A stretch of DNA of 64,000 nt from Epinephelus fuscoguttatus. Lineage: Eukaryota; Chordata; Actinopteri; Perciformes; Serranidae. The DNA is taken from contig NC_064763.1 in NCBI RefSeq assembly GCF_011397635.1, forward strand, positions 25,681,437-25,745,436, in the 5' to 3' direction. The notes beneath the pieces were generated by a model, which saw nothing but the letters and a program-made list of their open reading frames with translations, searched no databases and was not told the origin of the DNA. Every line of letters starts with the position of its first letter. Positions within the stretch are counted from its first letter, which is position 1. A program made the translations under genes and the position numbers. Shown here piece after piece: positions 24,873 through 38,374 of the stretch.

Positions 24873-27512
24873 GTAGAACAAATGCATCATTATGCTTTAA
24901 GTCTGACATTCAAAAGTAATCCACATCAGCTAAAAGCATCCTTTTAGTAAAGAAACAAACAGATTTGGAAGTCAACCAGTGCTAAAGATAACCTCAGACA
25001 TGACTCAATAAAGCAACCAACAGTTAATAATAATCAGAATGTTTCAGTTGATTTTTGGCTGTACCCAGAGCAAACAGAAGTCTGATGATATCTGAGCCTC
25101 AAACCGAATTTGTCTACAAGCTCAGACCTCATTTTTCATAAAACTATGAGGAGAAACTAAGCAGAGGACACCTGTGTGAAGAGCAGGTGATGGTGCTTTA
25201 TTTAAAACAGTTGTTTAAGACACTCCACTGTTTGACGCTGCGGTTAAAGCCACAAAAGAAAGCAAAGATTAGACAACCTTTGTGCCGAGCAGCATTAAAC
25301 ATATTAATCTTTTGCTGTTCATTTGACCGTGAAATCTTTGGAATCACTGTTTCTAAAGACCAATGAGCGAGGCTCATCATTAAAGCTGCTTCATGGAAAG
25401 TTTACTGACATTTGGAGTTAGGTAAAAGTGGCGAAATTCCACCTCAGTGTTTTACAATCAATTTTAAATTATTAAATAAGTGACAGATTTTAAATGTTTG
25501 TATTTCAAAAAACATCTATGCTAAGCTAACAATAGTCTCCTAATTCAAGCCTCTCAAAAGGGGCTTTTTCCTTTGAAGGCCAAACAGAGAAAAACAATTC
25601 TGTCAGCCCCTCAGCCACAGCAAAGGCCTACAAAGGGCCATTTCTGAAAGGATGAGGAGTTCTGAGAAATAACAGAAAAGCAAATGTTGAGAAATGAGAG
25701 CTTAGAAGACTTAATTTTTTTATAGAATCTGTAGAAATAGTATTAAATGCAATTCCCAGGGGAGAATGTGTAAACAAAGGCCAGCTGAGAGGGGTATCGG
25801 CTGAGGTCAAATTGTGTCAACCTGAGTTACGTTCAGATGAGCGCACTGAAGCTGACCTGTGTTCCAAGTGTAAGCCTGCACCGGCCTGTTTAAAAAGCCC
25901 GCTTTCATTCCAGCGCCTTGATGTCATTATATCTCCAGTGGTCCATGTGCCTTCAGTTGACAGCCTCCTGGTTTGACGACATTATTTTTTTCACAGCCAC
26001 CCATCGGTGAAAGCGTCCCCACATCGGCCGCATTTGTGAAATGGCACATTTGTGATCTGGCAACAAATTAGGCCATTCATAAATGTGGAACAATGACAAG
26101 AATTCCAGTGTGCGGACTATAACTTTCAATGGCCTGTTTGAGTGAAAGAGCACAGGCATAAATGACTGTCATCTGTGTTTGAAATAGTTTAGTTTATTAT
26201 TACAATGTGTGTATGTGATCAAAAAATTAACCTTGCACTGAGATGCCTCATAATATTGGACTGAATTTCCTCAACAATAAAAAGAGTTGTGCAATTGTAT
26301 TGATTTTTAGCATTCAATTTATCAAGCCCCAGGTAAGCGGATGAGGGAGGATGGATGGATGGATTGATGGATTGGGTATTATGACATAAAGAGAGAGACT
26401 CTACTGTATTTGACACTGGTTTTGGATTCAGTTATATTCCCTACACTATCTGTATTGCTTTTCTTAAGCTTGTGTTTCATGCCAAATACAATGGACACTG
26501 TCTTTCCCAAATGTAAAGATAGCTTGTTGTCAATCAGCTAGTCTTATCGGAGACAGTTCTCCACTCAAAGCTTCCTGTATTACTCTGGTTTCTTCACTGG
26601 ATATTAGTAAGGTAGAATCAGGTAGGTAGAGTGGAAGTTCAGTTTGGATAATATTGGTGTTCATTCAAAATCCACAACAACTGTAAGCTCAAACACCTGA
26701 TCATATTAACAGCTGCTCTTTGGTCAGAGAACTACATTAAGATTTGTGTCCAAAAAAAGATCCAACTGCCAAAAAATAAAGGAAACACGTGCTGAACGAC
26801 AGATACTAAGTGTAGTGGAAGCACTGGCTTGCAGACAGGGGTTGTATCTGTGATAATTAAACTGTTGACATCTAATTATTCTAGTGGTCATGTATAAAAA
26901 TGCCAAACACTCTCAGCTGCTGTTATTTATTGCTACCTCGGCCCAAAGAGGAGACAAGGGCCGCCTGCCTGGAATATTTGGCAGGAGCATCAGTGATGAA
27001 GACAAATAACTTGCTGATATTATAAGATGTTATGATGGCATGTTTTGAAGTGAAGGATATCGTTTTGTATTGAAAATGTGTTACTTCATACTGTCTATAC
27101 GCAAGTTAAAAATGGATAAAAACAAGACAAATGCGGCTCCCAATCAGCTGACTGACCTCAGAATTTACTCTTAGGCAGTTCCATCCAAATTGTTCAATGT
27201 GGCCTTAAAAGACACCTTTTCTCATACATAATGAATCACTTTTGCTATAGAAAGGCAAAGCCCCCAACATACCCACAAATAAAATTGTGCTATGAATCAC
27301 ACGTATGTAATTTAAAATATAATTTTGCTTGTCAAGAAAGTTGCAGTTTGTGTCTTAAATCTGCTAAAGTATTAGACTATGAAAATATGTTATTATAAAG
27401 ACTACACACCCAAAAGTTGTGTAAGTTACATCATAACTGTCTGGCTCGCTGAAGCCACAATGCCTGTGTGTTTTATACCAGGATGTTCTTACACAAGCAT
27501 AGCTACAGCTTA
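24873..27512. other. spacer, no gene recognised
   Basis: No exon is supportable. Bases 25,800-26,160 are repeat-free and of balanced composition and could be non-coding regulatory DNA. A short GGAT-type run lies at 26350-26372. Confidence 0.45.
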
Positions 27513-28041
27513 CAATATGGTAGTGTTGCACGGTATACCGGTACTAAAATAGTACTGCAGTACTAGAGTATTCCAAACGGTACTATACTGCATTTGGAAA
27601 ATATCGGTACTTTGAAATTGATTCAATTCATTCATTTAGTTAATTTATTTTACTCATTTATGCTCGCAAACGCCTTTCTTGTTCCTATTGGAGCACAGAT
27701 TGCGCAAGTGGTGTGTATGACAACACCTGTATCAACATTCGCAGCTGGCGCACGTGAAAAAAGACAAGAGAAAGTCTGCCTCGCAAAGGGAGACAACACG
27801 AAACAACACAAACTTGGTGGAACATCTGAGTTACCAAACCGTGACGTCCGTACCGAGGTACTTACCGAACTATGTTTTTTTTTGGTACCGTTACACCCCT
27901 ACTATTCATTGTTCTAAAGGTTTGTATCCAAAAGGACTTTTCCTTAGGAAAAGTATCGAAGAGTATCGAAAAGTATCAAAATTCATATTGGTATTGGTAC
28001 CGAAACAAAGATTTTGGTATCGTGACAACACTACAATATGG
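27513..28041. mobile_element. hAT-type MITE with perfect 8-bp target duplication
   Basis: The element proper is 27521-28033 (513 bp). It begins TAGTGTTGCACGGTATACC and its reverse-complemented end begins TAGTGTTGTCACGATACC. It is bracketed by an identical octamer CAATATGG at 27513-27520 and 28034-28041. Eight-base duplications and ends of this type define the hAT superfamily. Inside are GGTACCGTTACACCCCTAC and repeated AGTATCGAA units but no transposase, so it is non-autonomous. The intact duplication suggests a comparatively recent insertion. Confidence 0.85.
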
Positions 28042-30104
28042 CCATACTTGTAGTAATTACAATTACCAGTTTGTCGAATACCAACATTGTCATGCCACTC
28101 GGAATGTGATACTGACACTTAGGGCACCCTTTGGTGTCTCTATGACATATAACAGGCTTTTAACCAAATCCAGTATAAACCCATCCATGGCAATATTTGA
28201 TGCTTAGAGCAACTGATATAGTATAAAGGGCTGACGGTAGGGGTAATGGATAAGTCAGGTAGACACAGACTTTCACCCACGGCACCGCTGTTCATGTCCT
28301 ATGTGAAATCAAAATTCAGTGCTGTTTTAAAATCACATTACGTTATTTATGTCTGTCCGTCATGTATGGACATCATTTACGTGACATATTTACATCAAAT
28401 TACGTATTCATTTTAACCACAAACATGAACACATGTACACTTTGGATTTCCCCCACTTTTCCCTCCTTCTGGAAGAACAAAGTAAATGTGCAAAGGTCAG
28501 GGCCATGTGTTGATACAATATACTATGTAAAACAAGAGATGTAGTTCATTATTTGTCTCTTGCCACTGACTAGCATGTTTTTCTCCAAAAAAAAAAAAAA
28601 AATCCCATTGGGGACACCCAAAGGGGAGGTCTCTGACTCTATAGACTAGTGAAGCATTGAAAACCCAAAGATCTGACACTAAGAACATACACTTCTATCA
28701 TTTGCTAATTTTTAAATTTTCATGACATTTTCATTTTCTCAATAGAAAGGGAGCAGATTGGCTTGTAGGCCCAGAGATATATACCACAGCAAAGGACACT
28801 GTGTGAAAATGAAAGGCCTCGCAGCCCACATGCCCTATATGTATTTCACACTCACACCACATTCCCTGACTCTGTCCTCATGGTAAACAGATTGTGGTGT
28901 CAATGTAACCCAGTCAGACATAAACAGTGAATGTCACAGCACATAATGGAGACCGAGTGGCTGACAATACCCCTTCCATGATATGTGCAGACATTTTGTC
29001 CTACCTGACACTTTCGCTGAAACCACAAACTAGCTGTTTAGGCAGGACATATAACGTGTTTCATGCCCTAACAAATAAGCTACAGAATAACTGCATTGGA
29101 TTTAAAGTTAATTTTATCTACAACAGACAAGGTTTATATTAATTGACAGATTATATTAAATGCAAATGCTTCAAAAGGGAGCTCTGGTTGCATGGAGGCA
29201 TGAAGAGTAGTCCACTGAAAATTCAGTGCTAGGGTGTGATTCTTAAAAATATTTATTGTATATTCTTTAACTAGGTCTAAAAAAACAGTCTTGCATAACT
29301 AAGGTTATTTATCAGTCTTATTCTAATGAGTCTAAATACAATTTTAAATGTTAAGTCTTATAACAGTAAGCAGAGCTGCACTGACTCTCACTTTAGTACA
29401 TGTTTCTAAACACAGCATGACAGTAAAATCAACAGCATGATAATGCAGTATAGTAAAGAAACATGATGCCCAATTCATTTAGTTAGATATCCACCTTGTG
29501 GTCAGAAAGTAGTACTACACCATGTACTGTTATCATAGGACTGCATGAGTCATGTGTGTTGCTCCGTTTTGAATAACTTCATCACTCCAACAAACTGAAT
29601 TCTTGTTGAATATTTGCCAACAAAATGTAATATAAAATGATTTTCATCAGTGGCAGCTTGTAATATATCATACTAAATCTAAATACCCATTTCAACAAGA
29701 TGAACATTGTGCTACCTCTGGTCGTAATAGATCAGCATCTCATCTTAAATCACAGTTAGTTTGCAGCACTGATGTGTTCTGTCGATCTACCACAGCATTT
29801 TACTTTATTTTAAGTCTGTAGTGTAGTCTCTCATATTAGTATCATCATTTTTTTATGATGCACATACATAAAGATGGTGGCTCCTGCTCTCTAGTTGAAT
29901 GTTTTTTTCTGTCCCACATGTAATTTGGTTGATAAATGCTAAAAGTTACACAAGAGCACTGACAGGTACAGTGTCCAAAACAAGAACAATGCAGGATATA
30001 GTTACAAGAAACGCTAAAGAGTTTCATGTAACTGAGTCAAGTATGAGTTTTATTCACGTTTTATTACCATTTAAAATGATTGAGCTAAAACCCACCTGAA
30101 AATG
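28042..30104. other. spacer, nothing recognised
   Basis: AT-rich intergenic DNA with a poly-A run at 28587-28602. No exon or complete element is seen. Confidence 0.5.
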
Positions 30105-30426
30105 TAGGGCTGGGCGATATGGAGAAAGTCAAATATCACAACAATCTTGCAGGGTTGACTATTAGTGCTTTGACAAAATATGTACACAATGAGATTTTTG
30201 ATAAATAATCACTAGTAATGCGGATATTATGACTAAAAGGGTGAAGGCAAATAACAGAACAGCTAGAACAGTCTGGTAAGTTCAGAAATTAGATCACTTT
30301 ACTGTAATGCAGCCTTTAAATCCAGGACAAGACAACCCTCATGCCATATTACAATATTCAAAAACTAAGTAGATATTGGTCTCATATCAAGTTATCGATT
30401 CAATATTGTCCAGCCCTATGTGAATG
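30097..30426. mobile_element. hAT-type MITE with decayed target duplication
   Basis: The element at 30105-30418 (314 bp) starts TAGGGCTGGGCGATATGG and ends, read inversely, TAGGGCTGGACAATATTG. The flanking octamers TGAAAATG and TGTGAATG agree at six of eight positions, consistent with an aged hAT target duplication. It has no coding capacity. Confidence 0.7.
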
Positions 30427-33400
30427 CTATGATTACTTTTGTTTTTGGTTACAAAAAGCCTCTGGGTTTTACCTCTTGGGGAAACAGCATTTGATTGGTT
30501 AACAGCCCTTAGAGACAAGATTAGAGCAAAATTTTGGCTCTGGGTTTAGGAAACTCAGGATTTCACACTAGTCTGAAAAAATGGCAGCTGTTCCAGATTC
30601 CTTAACTTAACAATTTGATCAGAGGAAAGCAAGAGATTTGTTTGTTTTATGATTGCTTGCATACAGCTGAAGTTTACCTGCCTAAACCAAAATGTATTGG
30701 GCATCAAATAAAAAAGGCTACTCATTCTCTCCTCTTTATAACTCCATTAGAATTGAAGCTCTTGAAACTCTCAGAGGCCTCGCGTGGCTGCACTTTATGG
30801 CCTCGTCTACTTTGCAGAGATATTGTCCTTTCTTCCTGCCACCCAGCACACACGATGAGATTCCTCGGCGCACACAGTCACACAGGCTTTTAGACACTCA
30901 TTAGCCCCTACTAATACAATAAGTGTCACCTTCCATTACATGGTGCTGGGTTGGATATCAGGATTGGAAACCCACCAAATCTCCACACAAGGGGCGCTAC
31001 CCCCTTATGCACGGTATTGTCTTTCAGTCACAATGTTGAATTGTTTTCTCTTGGCTCTTTCATACCTAAAATATAAGCACGTACACTTGATATAGATATA
31101 TGCACAAACTGTACATTCTCGCAGACACACAAGCAATCTCATAGGGTAAAATCTAGGGTAAACATTTAAGTGTCGCACATTCCTTCATTGTGTGGATCTT
31201 CATGTTAACTTTGGCTTTTGTTTCAGAGCAGGCAGCTGTCTGAGGATCCACCGCACCCCACCCTATTCAGAGCCTGTTGTCTCGCATATGAACAGCACAT
31301 GCAGAGTTGTAAAAAATCTTAATTAAGACTCCTAATTCTCCGTGCCGTCGCCTGACGGAGGCTGTGCACTCACGTGAAGCACTGCTGAACACAGCATGAG
31401 GGTCGATGTTTTTGGACAGGGACTGTCGTTTTCCTGGCTTTCACAAAGCAGGAACATTTGTCCGTAATCTTCCAAAACAAAACAGGGTTTAAATTAGCTA
31501 AGCTAAGATTTTATGGGCTATTTGGTATTAGATATTTGGCTTTACATGCAAACTTCCCATCTAAAGAGCTGTTGCTGAGTAGATAAACTATATTTTTCTT
31601 TTCAAGAAAATATGGAATTTGAAGATCATTGTAATAAATTATTTTTTACTGGTGGCGTTGAATTTCTCTGAACTGAACTTCTAGAGTATCAGAGATTAAA
31701 AGTTTTCATGCACATGTTAATGAATGTTCCTCATTATACCAAGGGGCTACCGTATGCCGTACATCACCACACATATAAAAATATGAAGTGACAAGTGTTT
31801 GCCACTGTAAAGGTGATTTCAGCTCTGGGTTTTGTATGGAGCCCTTTGGTTCGGAGTCTTCTCCCTCTGAGCGGTGGCAAAGGGCATGTGGTCCTCTGCG
31901 TGCAGCAGATGCCCCGAAGAAGACTTGCGACAGATGAGTCGAAAATGAGCGTGACATGTGTTAAACAGGCGAAGCCCCCCCACAACACTGACATTTGACA
32001 AGATGATGGGCGTAGGCAATCATTATTGTCTCCACTTAAGCAAGCAGTAAATATTCAGGGCTGACGTCTGTGAAAGCAAAAGCCATAATACAAATGAGCC
32101 TGAACAGATTTTCATTAATGATTGAGGTGTTTGAATAGATCGTGATCAGACTCAAACACAGCCGGCTGGTAAAGTGAGACTGAGTGTTTAAACGTGCAAA
32201 AGTCTGATGGATTCATGTTTAAGGTTTTAAGACAACTATTACCCTAATGTTTTTTCAATAATAACTTTATAATTTAAATAGTAAGTGTCTGAGTTTATGA
32301 ATTCTTTCGTCAAACACTTGTACTCGTCTCCACACCCTAACAGACCTTCGACCTCGGTCCTTCCTGCCTGACAAAGGTGCCAATGATGGTGAGTCAGGCA
32401 TGGGGAGGAACATGCCAAGGAGGTGCCCCCCTCCTCCCCTTCCCCCTCTACCCACCCTCCAGAACCATTTGGACCACAGGGAATGGGTTAATCACATTAG
32501 AGGCCCAGAAGAGAGATGGGAAGTAGACAGTACCGTGACAGCCGGGGTAGCACTGGCACGACTAATCCCGTTAGGCCGAGGAAAAAGGGGGACGCCATCT
32601 CGCCTACAAGGCTGAGAAAGAAAAAAACATTTTCCCAGGAATGAGTTCACCTGTATGGTAACACAGAGAAGTTGGCCTGTTGATGCCTATTAGAAGAAAC
32701 AATCGCACTTGGCACATACAAATGTTTTTTTTCATGCTGGGCACCACTTTATTGTCAGCGCGTGAAAAAAAATCAGCCGCAGACAGTGGCATTGCATGAG
32801 ATCCTCTTTCATGCCACGGTGAAGCAGCCCCTTTCAACCCAGTGCTATCAGTCTCCCAAACAGTGAGAAGATGGGGAGGGGTGCTGTAAGAAGGATAGAG
32901 CTTACTTCATCTGCCATTGTAAGTGCACCCGAGTTCAACCTTAATGTAAACCTTTGCAGGCAGGATATGAATAGGATGCTCTCTATAAAAATATATCCTG
33001 CTGGGTAATCCGGCAGATGGCCACAGCGGCGGACACTACAAGCGCGGCTGGCCACTGCAGGGGTAACAGGGAACGTCCGACCAGCAGCCACTCTCCAGCC
33101 TGGGAGATGTGGAATCAAGATTCTTAACTCCCCTTAGCAACGCTGGGAAACAGAGCCGTCAGTTTAGATCCATCAAGTTTCTACTTAATCTCGCCCACCA
33201 CTTTTTTCTCTCCATTTTCTCCTTTTTTGTATCTTCCCCTTTTGTTGTGGGGATTAAGCCAAGTGGTAAAACAGTGATTTAATGATCTTTCCATGGCTAT
33301 GTGCACCACTTAAACCATGAGACAAACAAGCTGAGGCATTCTAAGAGTCACCCCCTCTAAAGGCGGCTGCTCAGGAACTGTGAGGCTTTTGATACGGCCT

Positions 33401-34134
33401 TAAGCTCCGGCTGATTATTTTTTCCCACTGTCGTGTGATGTGCTTTGCTCTGCTATGGGAAAATTTAAGGTTTTGTGTTTTGTAAAGGCCCATTGTAAAC
33501 AAGATGAGACAAAAACAGTAAGATAATTACTCGATGATAGCTTTATAATGGCAGGGTATGGTAAATTTCAATGATTTGTTAACGCAGAAAAGAAGCTGTA
33601 CTGTTAAATTAATTGATTACAAAATAATTTAAAGATTAAATACATATAACTATCTTTACAGAGATAATTCTTTCTATCAATTGACTGAACTTCAGCTATA
33701 AACAGACAACTAAACAAACCCCCAAACGATACAAATGATACAGCTGAAAGCGCCCAAAACAGCTCTGTTGAGAGTTGCACATGTACCACTTGGGCACTTG
33801 TGAGAAAACAGCAGTGTTTAAAGACAAAATTTTAAAAAAAAATTTAAATGTTCAAATGCCCCTACTGGGCAAGTTAAAAAAAACATTAATGGTGAACTCT
33901 GAGTGAACCCCAAGTTTAAGAAAGAACTTAGAAGTTTGAACTCTAAGGCAACATGGATGAGAAGTCATTAAAGTGCTATGGATGACATTATAATAGGTAT
34001 TGAGACATGACATAGCAAACTGCTTGCTTATGCTGATAAGAATGAGGATGATGTGAAATGGTTGAAAGCTCTGAAAAAAGCAAGACCCATTATTTGGCAT
34101 TGTTTTGTCATATCCAAGGGGGTTATCTGCGGGT
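30427..34134. other. repeat-poor spacer with possible regulatory blocks
   Basis: No supportable exon. Several stretches (about 31180-31400, 31790-32170, 32690-33130) are free of recognisable repeats, balanced in composition, and carry isolated TAAT-type motifs such as TTTTCATTAATGATTGAGG near 32110. They could be conserved non-coding elements. Open frames on both strands at 31700-32020 and 32260-32620 overlap one another and look like chance frames in GC-richer DNA. Confidence 0.4.
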
Positions 34135-34755
34135 CTGAAACGTGAAGCCCATGCGGAAGTGCCTTAAACCTGCAATCTTTTTATTGGCCAGCAGGAGGCA
34201 CCGTCACTGGTTGAAAAAAAAAATCAGATTGTGTGCAAACCTATGCGTAAATGACCCTACTTCTCACTTGATTTAATACCTCAGTAAACATTTTCGTCGA
34301 GTTCATGGTCTCAGTGCCCATATTCAAGTCCACTGACCTAGCGTAGGTATTTGACAACTTCAGTTGGTGGCTTCTGCGTCAACAACTGCCACCACCTAGT
34401 GTTTATTATACCGCCGTGAAAGGTGCCTTTGTGTGTCACTATCTAACGCCTAGATCACTGACAAAGCTGCGGTTTTGCATGAATTCAGAATGAGGACAGG
34501 CTGCCTATTTAAAGTAAAATAGATGATAAAGAAAGGTATTCTTTAGTGTGTGGCTACCTTGTGATTGACAAGTTGCTACCACAGCGGTGTGCTCAGGTTC
34601 TCAGTCAGATCTACTCCTCGCTCCTCCACAGCTCCACCCTCTCATCTTAATATGGTCACTTCTGGCTTCACGAATCCAGAATCCAGAGTGGGAATCCACA
34701 CGGCAATAAGTGATATCACGGTGGCTATGTTGACTTCTTTTATACAGTCTATGGT
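34135..34755 (+). mobile_element. dispersed teleost repeat, forward copy
   Basis: The block includes ATGACCCTACTTCTCACTTG, ATTTAATACCTCAGTAAACA, CTTGTGATTGACAAGTTGCT, TCCTCCACAGCTCCACCC, TATGGTCACTTCTGGCTTC and finally CTTTTATACAGTCTATGGTC. An inverted copy of its 3' half lies at 39807-40500, where TCGCTCCTCCACAGCTCCAC and ATATGGTCACTTCTGGCT recur on the opposite strand. The family is common in percomorph genomes; I cannot assign its class. There is no intact coding frame. Confidence 0.65.
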
Positions 34756-36589
34756 CACATCTCCAAATAAAAGAAAATTCACTTTTAATGGTATTACATT
34801 AATATAATGTTTAATAACTGTTTTTATTTAAGTGTCTCTGGGTTATTCAGTTCTTTCCAGAGCATATCTCTCACCTGGGATCTCTGGTTGTCTGGAATTT
34901 CTGGCTGTCTGAGGGGAAGAGTAGGACTCAACAGTTAACTCAAGTGCTGCTCCTTAACTTCCTCTTCATCGCTCAAATGGCCGATGAGCAGTAGGATCTA
35001 TTCAATAAAGGAACATATTAATTTAAACATAACTGCCTTTGTGCAAGCCTCATATCACATATCACCCTACAAGAATAACAAGTCAACTGTCTTTCATGAC
35101 ATTTAGAAATTCTTACAAACACCTAAAGGGAGGTAGATTTTAACCCATGGATGAATTGCTCATTCACTTTTGCTACCAACAATAACCAACAGATGGCACT
35201 AAGTGAAAAGTGAAGGTGAAGAACAGCAGTGACCTTATTTTCTAAGTTTGCACCTAATAACGGATAAATTCACAACTTACACAGCCCTATGTAATTCTTG
35301 ACTTTACTCCATAAAGTTGGGAGACAAATGACAAATTTAAAAAATGTGAAAATTAAAGCAGAGGAGACCGAGATGTCCTGACCTTCAGTCCACAGCATTG
35401 ATCAAGCTTGAAAAAAAATGCTTTAACCTTTGTTTTCGACAATGCAACTTGTGATTCAACTTCATTAAATGAGATGATATCATCAGGTTGTCTTTCTCAA
35501 ATTCGAGAGAGCTCCCTCCTTGTGATGAGTAAACTAAACTGCAACTGCCCCTTTAATAAAATACTGGCACATGTGTGCATGAGACCTAAATCCACAGACT
35601 GAAGTTTTCACCACAATGAATGAAGCATTTTAATATTTCATGAGTCTGCCAGACATGGATACCACAAGTAAAGGGATCCTGAGTCACTTCTTCACCTGCG
35701 GGTGCTTGTCTGATTATTTCCACTTTGCTACAGACTCAACAGACAATGTGTCTCTTTAAAGGTTATTCATTATTTTAACAATGACACTACACAACATGCC
35801 ATTCTTTTGATACTGTACAACAGTGTGGAGTATTATTCTAATCTTAAAGCTTAACATGAACATGAAATATGAAAACTGAATGTTCAGGATTCATACACTG
35901 ATGTTCATGGCACAGCTCAGTGTGTGTAAGTGTGTATGCGGCACTCACTTACTCACTAGGTAATAACTGGCAAGGCATTGGCAGTGATCAATATGGAGTA
36001 GGACTAGAAAGCCATAATAGGAGGACAAATATCAGAGGAGAGGCAGTCTGGGCGTCTGTGTGTAATGGATGATAGAGGTGTTAGTGTTTGGGCCGGTGTG
36101 CACTAAGTGGGTAAGCTGGTGGTTGGCAACATTGTGTGATACCAGCAGGGTCAATGATGGTGATAATGGGGAGGGTAAGTACTGTATTGGGGTTAATACT
36201 TCTGAGCTGGCCAAGGGATTATGGCACTGTCTGAAATATGGAAGACCCCTCGATGAAATGCTTTGCTTCCAGGCTTAACAGCAAACTAATGCCATCAAGA
36301 GTACCTGTACCAAGAGACAATCAGAAATAGAAAATGTTGTGGGGGTGTTATTTTGTTAAATTGGCTGACCATGACACTGACTTATTGTAATCAGTTTTGT
36401 GCTGATACATATACTGTACTTACGGTCAAATAAAGCTTTGGAGCTATAATTTTAATGAGAGGCTATTCTGATCTTTCTGTCACTGAATTTTATGATTTGT
36501 ACATGCATGGGAAAAGTATGCAACTCATCATCTGCACCCCAATTTAAGTCTTAAGATCAAAAAGGTAATGATCAAAAGCCTGTTATGTT
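34756..36589. other. spacer, nothing recognised
   Basis: No exon, element or striking structure is seen on either strand. Confidence 0.5.
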
Positions 36590-37085
36590 ACTCCAGTTTA
36601 AGCTTCTCCTCATGGGTCCCTGTCACTTTTAGGGACTGATTTTAAAATTGTCCTCCTTACATACAAAGAATTACATGGCCAGGCCCTTCAGTAAAGGAAC
36701 ACTTTGGGAAATACACTTATTAGCTTTCTTGCCGGGAGTTAGAGAGAAAGATGGAGACCATACTCACATCTGTACGCTAAAGCTGAAGCTGGAGCCAGGA
36801 GCCTGTTAGTGTAGTTTAGCTTAGCATTAGGACTGGAAACAGAGAGAAACAGCTAGCCTGGCTCTTCGACTCCAGAACAACTTCCTGCAAGGTCTAAAAA
36901 GATGCTAAATCTGTGCACATCTTTATTTTTCTATTGAATTTATAACTTTAATTTTGTGTAGTGTACCTGTACTTCTTCCTGTCTTTCTGTACTGTCTCTT
37001 GCATCCATCTTTTGCCCCTTTGTTCTTCCTGTAACATGCTTCTGTTTTGAAAGGTATGATGTAAATAACGTTTGCTTGCCTGCTT
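36590..37085 (+). mobile_element. LINE 3' remnant split by a fold-back insertion
   Basis: The first part (36590-36691) reads like the last coding part of a LINE, with GACTGATTTTAAAATTGTCC and AATTACATGGCCAGGCCC. The tail resumes after the fold-back element at 36692-36918 and ends TTTTGAAAGGTATGATGTAA followed by a GCTTGCCTGCTT-type repeat. That end is the usual teleost LINE terminus (gene-end AAAGGTGCTATATAAATAAAG in intact copies, from memory). It has been disabled by the insertion and by point changes. Confidence 0.5.
36692..36918 (+). mobile_element. fold-back repeat, copy B (partial)
   Basis: The block starts TAAAGGAACACTTTGGGAAA and contains GGAGCCAGGAGCCTGTTAG, TTTAGCTTAGCATTAGGAC and GAAACAGCTAGCCTGGCTC, the same order as copy A at 8672. 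Only the left half is recognisable. It sits inside a LINE relic, so it inserted later than the LINE. Confidence 0.6.
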
Positions 37086-38160
37086 AAAATTCACACTCAT
37101 GCAAATGAGTTAACTTGACTTGTAAACCCATCTGTAATATAGATAGGATAGTTGCATTAAACAATGTCTCTGTGGAAAGAAAGCAATGCTCCTGTAACAA
37201 CCATGAGTTATGGTATCATGGCGTGCTACTTATTAAGATTTAAGCCCCCATATCTGGGTTATACTCGTCCCTCCCGCAATCCAGATGATGCCATCTGTGA
37301 GAAAAGAGCAGTGTGTATGTGTCTGTGTGTGCGTCTGTTTGTGTGGCTTTCAAATCAAATGCTGAGTGTCTCTTTTCACTATTAATCCAGGTCATGCCCA
37401 CTAAGATGGTAATAGACGGACTGGGACTGACGTGCTGCTGTTTATGCAGAGTGGATGGTTTGAAACAGGAATCGGGGAGAACTGAGGAAAGTTCTCACAA
37501 GGTTAAAAAGAAAATACACATTTTTGATCAGATACTGTACATGAGGAATATGTGTGAGAGTGCAGAGGAGAAATGCAAAGGCTCTGCAGAACAAGGTGGA
37601 CATTTGCAGAACATTTAGCAAAAATTAAATGCTGCATTGCATTTAATTTTTAGTGATGAAGCTATTAGTTAAGTAATCAGTCGATTGGCAGAAAAATAAT
37701 TGAAGAAACTGGCAGAAAAGTGTCAATGCTGATTTTCTCTGTGCTAAATCATACTGTAGCCTGAATATTTTGTGGTTTGGGACTCTTGGTCAGGTGAAAC
37801 AGGTGATTTTAAGACCTCCTGTTGTGCTGTGGAAAGATTTTGATAGGCATTTTCACTATTTTCTGGCAAGAATCAACGATAACTCAGCTAATGGACAGAA
37901 AACAGGCCCTCATCAACACAATAATAGATGATGAAAGCATTAATTACATGCATTAGATCCTGACATTAATAATAGGACATTTTTATATTAATATCCCATT
38001 CATAGAAGGCAGCTAATGTCTTATAGTTTAGAAAAATAGGACTATTAATACATCCTAAAAATAAAGCTGTGACTGGATGTCAAACGGCTGGCATGATGAC
38101 TGTGATTGGATGACGGCAGTAAATCTGCTGGCCAAATCCCCTCGTGGCTCAAGCTGTGAT
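37086..38160. other. spacer upstream of the wasf3 promoter
   Basis: No exon or complete repeat is identified. The frame at 37313-37618 (+) has no family resemblance. Confidence 0.45.
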
Positions 38161-38280
38161 TTGGACCAGAGAGATTTGTTTTCACAATGAACTCCGCCCT
38201 GCAGAGATGACTGCTGTCAATGGACAACACACGACTGCGACAGGCCAGCGAAGAGTTTGTTTAATTTGGATAAAACTGCT
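38060..38280 (+). promoter_or_regulatory. probable wasf3 promoter region
   Basis: Just upstream of the proposed leader exon the DNA becomes GC-richer and contains GTGATTGGATGACG at 38101-38114, which holds an inverted CCAAT core next to a CRE-like TGACG. No TATA box stands out at a fixed distance. The assignment depends on the leader-exon call and is inference. Confidence 0.35.
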
Positions 38281-38374
38281 TGGACCCGACTTTGAGAGCT
38301 CCCTGCCGGCGTGCTGACGTGGGAGACACCGCACGTTGAGCCAACTGACAAGCTAACCCAACGGCCACTCTATG
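38230..38374 (+). other. probable untranslated first exon of wasf3
   Basis: A GC-richer block ends in CGGCCACTCTATG followed by a strong donor GTAAGA at 38375. The next suitable acceptor on this strand, CCCCAGCAG at 42466-42474, lies just before the WASF3 initiator. WASF genes usually have untranslated leader exons separated by a large first intron, so this is a sensible candidate. The 5' limit is unknown. The exon ends in an ATG that would open an out-of-frame upstream reading frame (see findings). Confidence 0.45.
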
